Made by a program: the position numbers and the translations under genes. The notes under the pieces are model-generated. The model did no database searches. It was not told where the DNA came from and worked only from the letters and a program-made list of their open reading frames with translations. DNA of 13,666 nucleotides from the NCBI GenBank assembly GCA_051005375.1, contig JBPCJK010000043.1:1-13666 (forward strand), written 5' to 3'. Positions 7,538 to 12,993 of the stretch are shown piece after piece. Numbering within the stretch: the first letter of the stretch is position 1; the number at the start of each line of letters is the position of its first letter. Origin of the DNA: JADDRA01 sp051005375. Its GTDB lineage: Bacteria > Actinomycetota > Acidimicrobiia > Acidimicrobiales > CADCSY01.

Positions 7538-8652
7538 CAGCGCTGGGCCAGCTCGGCTGCTTTTGCGTCCAAGGCGTCGATGCCTGCGTCGAAGGACTTG
7601 ACGAAGGCAGCCACCCCCTCGTCCTCGAGCACCCCGGAGACGTCGTCGAGGTCGATCCCGAGGGCTGCCAGGCGCCGTAACAGCTCCTCGGCCTCCTCGG
7701 CGCCCTCCGCGGCGGTGGCGGCCAAGCTGCCGTGGTCGTCAAACGCCTCCAGGGTGGCCGCCGTCATGGTGTTGACCGTGTCGGGGCCGATCAGGGTGTC
7801 GATGTAGAGGGTGTCGGCGTAGGTGGGGTTCTTGGTCGAAGTGGACGCCCACAGCGGCCGCTGGAGGTGGGCGCCCCTGGCCGCCATCGCCTCCCAGCGT
7901 TCACCGGAGAAGACCTTGCGGAACGACCGGTAGGCCAACCTGGCCTGGGCCACGGCCGCTCGCCCCCGTAGCTCAAGAGCCTCGGGGCTGCCGATGGCAT
8001 CCAGCCGGCGGTCGACCTCGACGTCGACCCGGCTCACGAAGAACGAGGCCACGCTGTGGACCCGGGCCAGGGAAGCGGCTCCGGCATCGGATGCCGCCAG
8101 CTCCTCCAGGCCGGCCAGGTAGGCCTCCATGATCTCGCCGTAGCGTTGGAGGCCGAAGATCAGGGTGATGTTGATGCTGGAGCCCTGGGCGATCATGGCT
8201 CGCACCGCCGGCACCCCCTCGGCGGTGGCAGGGATCTTCACCAACAGGTTGGGCCGGGATATGTCGGTGTGGAAGCGACGGGCGGCCTCGATGCTGGCCC
8301 GGGTGTCGTGGGCGAGGTCGGGAGCCAGCTCCAGGGAGACGTAGCCGTCGCTGCCGCCGCTTTCGTGGTAGACGGGGCGCAACAGGTCGAGGGCATCGGC
8401 CACGTCGGTGATGGCCATGGCCCAGTAGGCCCGCGTCGCCGAGCACCCGTCCTTGGCCAACTGGGTGAACTGCTCGTCGTAGGCGGAGCCGGCGGCCATG
8501 GCCTTCTGGAAGATCGACGGGTTGGAGGTCATGCCTCGCACCCCCCGTTCGATCCAGCCGGCGAGGGTCCCGTCGGCCAGCCAGTCCCGCCGCAGGTCGT
8601 CGAGCCAGGGGCTCTGGCCCTGCTGCGCGTACAGGTCGTGCAGCTTGGACAT
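7537..8652 (-). CDS. tal: Transaldolase
   Basis: This 371-aa class I aldolase-fold enzyme transfers a dihydroxyacetone unit between sedoheptulose 7-phosphate and glyceraldehyde 3-phosphate in the non-oxidative pentose phosphate pathway. The Schiff-base lysine is K139 in NLLVKIPAT. The N-terminal family segment GVRGMTSNPSIFQKA is at 37-51 and SSINITLIF follows the active site. The length fits actinobacterial Tal of the longer type. The start at 8652 is supported by AGGAGG 5 nt upstream. It lies 63 nt after the tkt stop, one of the two widest gaps in the minus-strand run (the other is permease-fbiC), in which I see neither a strong hairpin nor a convincing promoter. The stop shares one base with the zwf ATG. 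Confidence 0.97.
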   Translation of the reverse strand: MSKLHDLYAQQGQSPWLDDLRRDWLADGTLAGWIERGVRGMTSNPSIFQKAMAAGSAYDEQFTQLAKDGCSATRAYWAMAITDVADALDLLRPVYHESGGSDGYVSLELAPDLAHDTRASIEAARRFHTDISRPNLLVKIPATAEGVPAVRAMIAQGSSINITLIFGLQRYGEIMEAYLAGLEELAASDAGAASLARVHSVASFFVSRVDVEVDRRLDAIGSPEALELRGRAAVAQARLAYRSFRKVFSGERWEAMAARGAHLQRPLWASTSTKNPTYADTLYIDTLIGPDTVNTMTAATLEAFDDHGSLAATAAEGAEEAEELLRRLAALGIDLDDVSGVLEDEGVAAFVKSFDAGIDALDAKAAELAQR

Positions 8653-8657
8653 AGGTC

Positions 8658-8663
8658 CCTCCT
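8658..8663 (-). promoter_or_regulatory. Ribosome binding site of tal (AGGAGG)
   Basis: A perfect AGGAGG on the minus strand lies 5 nt before the tal ATG at 8652 and supports that start. Confidence 0.75.
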
Positions 8664-8715
8664 CGTGTGATCGTCGAGCAACCGGGTGCCAGGATGGGCC
8701 GGGCGCCTCGATGCC

Positions 8716-10554
8716 TTACCCCGAGACCAGTTTGCGGATGGCGTCGGCGATGTGATCGGCGTCGATCCCCGCCGCCGCCATCAGCTCGGCCGGCTTGCCC
8801 GAGGTGGGCATGGTGCTCACGGCCAGCTTGACGATGCGGGTGTGCTCGTCGGTGTCGGCGAAGACCTCCATCACCGCGTCGCCCAGGCCCCCTTCGGGCC
8901 AGTGGTCCTCGACGGTGAGCACCCGGCCGCCGGCGGCCTTGGCCGCCGCCCGAAGACCGGCGGCGTCAATGGGCTTGACCGAGTAGCAGTCGACCACCCG
9001 GACGTTGATGCCCTCACCGGCGAGGCTCTCAGCCGCTTCCATCGCCTCGTGGAGGGTGATGCCGGCGCTGACCACCACCACCTGGTCGTCGTCGGAGGAG
9101 CGCACCACCTTGCTGCCACCCACCTCGAAGGTCTCGTCGGGCCCGTAGATCACCGGGGTGTTGCCCCGGGTGGTGCGCAGGTAGGAGATGCCCTGCTGAT
9201 CGGCCAGCAGGCTGACGAGCTGCGCCGTCTGGTTGGCGTCGCAGGGGTACAGCACGGTGCTGCCAAAGACGGCCCGGAACGAGGCGATGTCCTCCAGGCC
9301 CATCTGGGAGGGGCCGTCCTCGCCGATGGACACGCCCACGTGGGAGCCGACCAGGCACATGTCGGCCTGGCTGACGGCGGCCATGCGCACGAAGTCGTAG
9401 GCCCGGGCCAGGAATGCGGCGAAGGTGGAGAGGAACGGCGTCCAGCCCCTGACCTGCAGGCCCACGGCGGCGGCCACCAGCTGCTGCTCGGCGATGTACA
9501 TCTCGAAGTAGCGCTCGGGGTGGGCGTCTTTGAAGATCTCGGCGAAGGTGGAGTTGCTTACCTCGCCGTCGAGGGCGACCACGTCGCCCCTGGCCGCGCC
9601 CACCGCGGCCAGGGCATCGCCGTAGGCCTTTCGGGTGGCCACGGACTCCTCCAGCTCGTAGCGGGGCAGCTCCAGGGCGCCGGTGTCGAAGACGTGCGGC
9701 GATCCGCTCCCGGTCGGCTTGGACACCTCGACGTGGATGTCGCGCTGCCCACCCAGCTCCTCGATGGCGTCGTCGACATCGGCCAGGGGCTTGCCGTGGG
9801 CGTCGTCCTGGTCCTCGACCGCCTTGACGCCCTTGCCCTTCTTGGTGCGGGCCACGATGACGGTGGGCTTGCCCGTGGTCTCCACCGCCTCGGCGTAGGC
9901 GGCGTCGATGGCGGCTACGTCGTGGCCGTCGATGCCGATGGCGTGCCAGCCGAAGGCCCGAGCCCGGTCGAGGTAGCTGTCGAGGTCCCAGCCGTGCATG
10001 GTCTCGCCTCGCTGGCCCAGACGGTTGACGTCGATGATGGCCGTCAGGTTGTCGAGCCCGGCGTGGGCGGCGTGGTCGAAGGCCTCCCACATGGAGCCCT
10101 CGGCCATCTCGCTGTCGCCGCAGAGCACCCACACCCGGTAGGGGAGCTGGTCGAGCTGCTTGCCGGCAAGGGCCACGCCCACACCGATGGGCAGGCCCTG
10201 GCCGAGGGAGCCGGTGGCCACGTCGACCCAGGGCAGGACGGGGGTGGGGTGGCCCTCGAAGCGGCTGCCGAAGGTCCGGAAGCTCAGAAGATCCTCGTCA
10301 GAGGCCGCCCCCACCGCCTTGTAGATGCTGTAGAGCAGGGGCGAGGCGTGGCCCTTGGAGAAGATGAGGTGGTCGTTGTTGGGGTTGGCCGGCTCGTCGA
10401 AGTCGTAGTGGAGGTGCTTGCTGATCAGCACCGCCATTAGGTCGGCCGCCGACATGGACGACGTCGGGTGGCCCGACTTCGGTCCTGCCGCCGCCCGCAC
10501 CGAATCCACCCGGAGCTGCTGACCGAGCTCTTCCCACTGCTTCTGGTCGTCCAT
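8716..10554 (-). CDS. tkt: Transketolase (short, about 610-residue type)
   Basis: This thiamine-diphosphate enzyme moves two-carbon ketol units between pentose phosphates and links them to glycolysis. The product is 612 aa. Visible elements are SGHP (27-30), KGHASP (67-72), GSLGQGLPIG (115-124), the ThDP/Mg motif from GDSEMAEG at 146 to N177, and the catalytic glutamate E356 in MYIAEQQL, which starts the pyrimidine-binding domain; the C-terminal transketolase domain completes it. The length is close to the animal-type enzyme (about 620 aa) and shorter than most actinobacterial Tkt (about 700 aa). The start ATG at 10554 has GAGAGG 6 nt upstream; the frame is open further, but only as a shadow of the FIST gene. 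It heads the tkt-tal-zwf-opcA module. A DXS-type ThDP enzyme was considered and is less likely given the motifs and neighbours. Confidence 0.95.
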   Translation of the reverse strand: MDDQKQWEELGQQLRVDSVRAAAGPKSGHPTSSMSAADLMAVLISKHLHYDFDEPANPNNDHLIFSKGHASPLLYSIYKAVGAASDEDLLSFRTFGSRFEGHPTPVLPWVDVATGSLGQGLPIGVGVALAGKQLDQLPYRVWVLCGDSEMAEGSMWEAFDHAAHAGLDNLTAIIDVNRLGQRGETMHGWDLDSYLDRARAFGWHAIGIDGHDVAAIDAAYAEAVETTGKPTVIVARTKKGKGVKAVEDQDDAHGKPLADVDDAIEELGGQRDIHVEVSKPTGSGSPHVFDTGALELPRYELEESVATRKAYGDALAAVGAARGDVVALDGEVSNSTFAEIFKDAHPERYFEMYIAEQQLVAAAVGLQVRGWTPFLSTFAAFLARAYDFVRMAAVSQADMCLVGSHVGVSIGEDGPSQMGLEDIASFRAVFGSTVLYPCDANQTAQLVSLLADQQGISYLRTTRGNTPVIYGPDETFEVGGSKVVRSSDDDQVVVVSAGITLHEAMEAAESLAGEGINVRVVDCYSVKPIDAAGLRAAAKAAGGRVLTVEDHWPEGGLGDAVMEVFADTDEHTRIVKLAVSTMPTSGKPAELMAAAGIDADHIADAIRKLVSG

Positions 10555-10560
10555 CTCGCA

Positions 10561-10566
10561 CCTCTC
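10561..10566 (-). promoter_or_regulatory. Ribosome binding site of tkt (GAGAGG)
   Basis: GAGAGG on the minus strand lies 6 nt before the tkt ATG at 10554 and supports this start over the longer open frame, which shadows the FIST gene. Confidence 0.6.
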
Positions 10567-10591
10567 GTTGCGCCGCTTCCCCGACGCCCTC

Positions 10592-10620
10592 ACCCTATCC
10601 CGGCGAAGAAGGCGGGTCAC
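10592..10620 (-). promoter_or_regulatory. Candidate internal promoter ahead of tkt
   Basis: On the minus strand GTGACC (10620-10615) and TAGGGT (10597-10592) are separated by 17 nt. GTGACC matches the TTGACA consensus at four of six positions, and TAGGGT fits the actinobacterial TANNNT -10. Transcription would begin near 10585 and leave a leader of about 30 nt that contains the GAGAGG site. It overlaps the end of the FIST gene, and TAGGGT includes the FIST stop codon. Such matches occur by chance, so this is tentative. Confidence 0.3.
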
Positions 10621-11755
10621 GAAACAGCGCCACCGAGGCGGTGAAGCCGTGGAGGAAGCTGTGGCCGCCGACGGGGCCGATCTCCCCGGCACAGGACATA
10701 CCGGCGAGGGGCCGGTCGTCGAGGGCGCCGGAGACCACGCCGGCATCGTGGTCGGGAGTGGAGAACAGGTGGGAGCCGCGGCCGTTGCAGGTGAAGAGCA
10801 GGGCGCCGTCGGCATCCTCGGGATCCATGAGGTGGCGGAGATCCTCGTCGGCCGAGTCGGCGTCCCGCACCTGGAACTGGACCGTGGCGCCGACGGCGAT
10901 CTCGTCGCCCACCGCCACCGCCCCCGCATCCCGGTCGGCCCCCACCACGTTGCGGATCAGGAAGTCGCCCCGGCCGTAGTCGAGCTTGTGCTCGTCGATG
11001 ACCCGTCCCACGTGCAGGCCGTGCTGGGCCAGCTGCAGGTCGTGGGGACCAAGGGAGGCCACCAGCTCCTGGACCCGCTCGAGGGCCGGGCGCCCCGCCA
11101 GCTCGTAGATGACCTGGCCCTCGCCCCGGGTCACGACCATGGGATCGCCGATGGGCCGACAGCCCTGGGAGACCACCGTGGTCACCTCCACGCCGCCGAC
11201 CACCACGGCCACGGCCCCGTCGGAGACCACCTCGCCCCCGAGGACCAGGCGGTTGCCGCCCGGCCCCCGCCCTGCCGAGGCCATACCCCCCACCACGGGC
11301 AGGTCACAGCCCACCTGGTGGCGCAAGCCACTGAGGAAGCTATCGACGGGGAAGCTGAAGGGGTCGGCCAGCACCAGCAGGGCCCGGCTGTCGGCGGGCA
11401 GGAGCTCCACCGGCGGGAACCCGTCGACGGCGACGTCGTCGCCTCGTCGGACGGTGGTGAGACGCAGCGGGGCCACCGTGGTCAGCCTCCCGGCCCACAG
11501 AGAGATGGCAGGCTCGTCCTCCACCTCCCGTGCTCCGCCTACGATGGAGGAGGCGGTGCAACCGATGAGCACGTCGGGCACGAGGAGCGACCGCACCGCG
11601 GCGGCGATGTCCTCCATGGCGCCGGTGTGGGCAGCGCTGATGAACAGGACGGCCAGGTCGGGCGCCGTACCCACCTGGTCGAGGACCTGCCCGGCAACCT
11701 CGCCCACGGCCTGGGTGGCAAGTGGGTGCTGCGACAGGGCGGCGGCGTAGGGCAC
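10595..11755 (-). CDS. FIST-domain protein (FIST_N plus FIST_C), putative small-molecule sensor
   Basis: This 386-aa soluble protein has no signal peptide or membrane segment. The N-terminal half (about 30-215) carries the FIST_N pattern around IGCTASSIVGG (64-74) and VGGMASAG. The C-terminal part carries the FIST_C hallmark GALLFTCNGRG, followed by PLAGMSCAGEIGPVGG near the end. FIST proteins are proposed sensory modules for small ligands such as amino acids. There is no attached output domain (kinase, cyclase, methyl-acceptor), so it would have to act through a partner. The start is the GTG at 11755, 10 nt after the DUF983 stop, without a clear Shine-Dalgarno, so reinitiation is likely. The frame upstream only shadows the DUF983 gene. 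Transketolase follows 40 nt downstream. The domain call is solid; the ligand and role are unknown. Confidence 0.88.
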   Translation of the reverse strand: MPYAAALSQHPLATQAVGEVAGQVLDQVGTAPDLAVLFISAAHTGAMEDIAAAVRSLLVPDVLIGCTASSIVGGAREVEDEPAISLWAGRLTTVAPLRLTTVRRGDDVAVDGFPPVELLPADSRALLVLADPFSFPVDSFLSGLRHQVGCDLPVVGGMASAGRGPGGNRLVLGGEVVSDGAVAVVVGGVEVTTVVSQGCRPIGDPMVVTRGEGQVIYELAGRPALERVQELVASLGPHDLQLAQHGLHVGRVIDEHKLDYGRGDFLIRNVVGADRDAGAVAVGDEIAVGATVQFQVRDADSADEDLRHLMDPEDADGALLFTCNGRGSHLFSTPDHDAGVVSGALDDRPLAGMSCAGEIGPVGGHSFLHGFTASVALFRDPPSSPG

Positions 11756-11765
11756 CCGGGCGACG

Positions 11766-12203
11766 CTATCGGCCGCCGTCCGAGGCGTCGCCCCGTTCGA
11801 AGCGCCGTGCTGCGGCCTCGGCCTGCTCCTCGGGCTCCAGGGGCGCCATGAGCAGGTGCACCGCCGACCACAAGGTCTTGGAGAGCGGGTAGCAGAACAG
11901 GGGGACGGCGACGGCGATGAGCACCGCCCCGGCCAGGATGAGCCACGGCGGACCATCGCCGTAGGTGGTACCCAGAGCCAGGGGAGCGTCGGGGAGGGTC
12001 AGGGCGAAGGCCACGGCGACAAAGGTGACGATGGCCATCTGGGTGATGACGATGTTGATGAAGTAGGCCCCGAGGAAGAAGCCCTCCTCGCGCTCGAAGC
12101 GCATGGCGCAGCCAGGGCAGTGCTCCACCATCCTCAGCCAGCCCCGGAACAGGCCACCTGAGCCGCACTGCGGGCAACGCCGAGCTAAGGCCCGGCGCAG
12201 CAT
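11766..12203 (-). CDS. DUF983 family zinc-ribbon membrane protein
   Basis: This is a small 145-aa protein. Two CxxC pairs, C10/C13 (CPQC) and C29/C32 (CPGC), form a predicted zinc ribbon at the N-terminus. GFFLGAYFIN and two hydrophobic segments follow, near 48-70 and 86-104, then LSKTLWSAVHLLMAPLEPEE and a charged tail. This matches the DUF983 layout, whose function is not established; some members lie near cytochrome oxidase genes. I chose the ATG at 12203, just before the ribbon. The frame is open back to 12404, but that part lies antisense to the tetR gene and has no family-like sequence. No good Shine-Dalgarno adjoins the ATG; a purine-rich GGGGGAGGG tract lies about 27-36 nt upstream. 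It is the first gene of the minus-strand run, divergent from tetR. Confidence 0.85.
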   Translation of the reverse strand: MLRRALARRCPQCGSGGLFRGWLRMVEHCPGCAMRFEREEGFFLGAYFINIVITQMAIVTFVAVAFALTLPDAPLALGTTYGDGPPWLILAGAVLIAVAVPLFCYPLSKTLWSAVHLLMAPLEPEEQAEAAARRFERGDASDGGR

Positions 12204-12241
12204 CGTCGTCCAACCGCCGGGCGGGCCGTGCCCTCCCCCTG

Positions 12242-12257
12242 GGTATCCTGGTACCGG
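12242..12257 (+). promoter_or_regulatory. Candidate tetR -10 element (leaderless) within an imperfect palindrome
   Basis: TATCCT (12244-12249) fits TANNNT and ends 8 nt before the tetR ATG, so transcription could begin at or near the A of the ATG. The same bases lie in GGTATCCTGGTACC (12242-12255), an imperfect palindrome with GGTA/TACC arms (10 of 14 positions symmetric). TetR proteins commonly bind such sites over their own promoters, so this is a reasonable operator. No recognisable -35 lies 16-18 nt upstream. Confidence 0.35.
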
Positions 12258-12869
12258 ATGACCACCACGAGCGCTGCCCCCACGACTCGTGATGCCATCC
12301 TCACGGCCGCCACGGGGGCGTTCGCCGAGCACGGTTACGACGGTACCTCCCTCAGCCACATCGCCGACGTGGTCGGCATCCGCCGGCCCAGCCTGCTCCA
12401 CCACTTCGCCTCGAAAGAGGCGCTATACCAGGCCGTGTTCACCCGACTGCTCACCGACTGGGCGCTGCGGGTGGAAGAGGCCATCGACTGCCCCAGGGAG
12501 GGCTGGAAGCTGGTCGACCACGTCATCGATGCCGGCTTCACCTTCTTCTGCGAGAACCCCGAGTTCGTGCGCCTGGTGCGCCGGGAGGCCATCGAGGGCG
12601 GCGGCCACCTCGGCATCGACCTGGGCGCCGCCCTGCGGCCCCACCTCCAGCGGGCCGTCGCCTTCTTCGAGCGGGAGATGGCCGCCGGCCGCTTCCGCCG
12701 CCACGATCCCGAGCAGCTCCTGCTCACCGGCTACGGGGCCCTGCTCAGCTACTTCAGCGACGTGCCCTTCCTCGAAGGCCTCCTCGGGGAGGACCCCATG
12801 GGCGAGGCCGCCCTGGCCCGGCGCCTCCACCACGTCCGCGCCTTTTTCCGAGCCGCCCTGGAGCCGTAG
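12258..12869 (+). CDS. TetR/AcrR family transcriptional regulator
   Basis: This 203-aa regulator has a helix-turn-helix in its N-terminal domain (about 10-56): TSLSHIADVVGIRRPSLLHHF followed by SKEALY (key segment 30-57), the classic TetR DNA-binding pattern. The C-terminal ligand-binding and dimerisation part is mostly helical (EGWKLVDHVIDAGFTFF; RHDPEQLLLTGYGALLSYF), so the ligand cannot be predicted. I chose the ATG at 12258 over an in-frame GTG at 12228. Neither has a Shine-Dalgarno, but a TATCCT hexamer ends 8 nt before the ATG, which suits a leaderless transcript and would exclude the GTG. It is divergent from the DUF983 gene (54 nt apart), so it may control itself and the leftward operon; this is inference. 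The exporter in that operon is a reasonable candidate target. Confidence 0.93.
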   Translation: MTTTSAAPTTRDAILTAATGAFAEHGYDGTSLSHIADVVGIRRPSLLHHFASKEALYQAVFTRLLTDWALRVEEAIDCPREGWKLVDHVIDAGFTFFCENPEFVRLVRREAIEGGGHLGIDLGAALRPHLQRAVAFFEREMAAGRFRRHDPEQLLLTGYGALLSYFSDVPFLEGLLGEDPMGEAALARRLHHVRAFFRAALEP

Positions 12870-12993
12870 GAGGCCACCCAACTGGTCTGGCCCCCAGCGG
12901 TGGTCGCCAGCACGACCGATCCTGGGTCCAGAAGCGTGAAGGGAAGCTGCCTGCCGTCCCCAGCCGGTCGCCGCCTCCTAACCTGGAAACTCG
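12870..12993. other. Intergenic stretch between tetR and dacB
   Basis: These 124 bases between two same-strand genes contain no convincing ORF. I see no strong hairpin followed by a T-run, hence no obvious intrinsic terminator. GGTCGCC occurs twice (near 12902 and 12966), which I do not consider meaningful. The only functional candidate is the TAACCT hexamer next to dacB. Confidence 0.6.
12979..12993 (+). promoter_or_regulatory. Candidate dacB -10 element close to the start codon
   Basis: TAACCT (12979-12984) fits TANNNT and is followed by 9 nt and then the dacB ATG, again compatible with a leaderless or nearly leaderless transcript. I see no good -35 hexamer 16-19 nt upstream. The weak GGAA in the spacer could alternatively be a poor Shine-Dalgarno served by a promoter further upstream. 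Confidence 0.3.

Noticed and set aside
6665..7807. Plus-strand open frame (380 codons) across zwf and tal.
   Set aside because: It spans two genes with intact catalytic motifs on the other strand and has no domain of its own.
8653..8715. Possible attenuator or terminator in the 63-nt tkt-tal gap.
   Set aside because: It is GC-rich but I could not form a stable stem followed by a T-run on the minus strand, and tal has its own good ribosome site.
8686..10440. Plus-strand open frame (584 codons) antisense to tkt.
   Set aside because: Same GC-bias shadow. The repeated GVG/VDV/HGG composition mirrors tkt codons and shows no family motif.
10568..11851. Plus-strand open frame (427 codons) opposite the FIST gene.
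   Set aside because: The FIST gene on the minus strand carries clear FIST_N and FIST_C motifs; the antisense product is His/Gly/Asp-rich without features.
12228..12257. Upstream GTG start for tetR.
   Set aside because: It has no Shine-Dalgarno, adds ten unconserved residues, and would lie upstream of the best -10 candidate.
12204..12404. Longer DUF983 start at 12404.
   Set aside because: The added residues are antisense to the conserved tetR helix-turn-helix and look random. The zinc ribbon begins right after the ATG at 12203.
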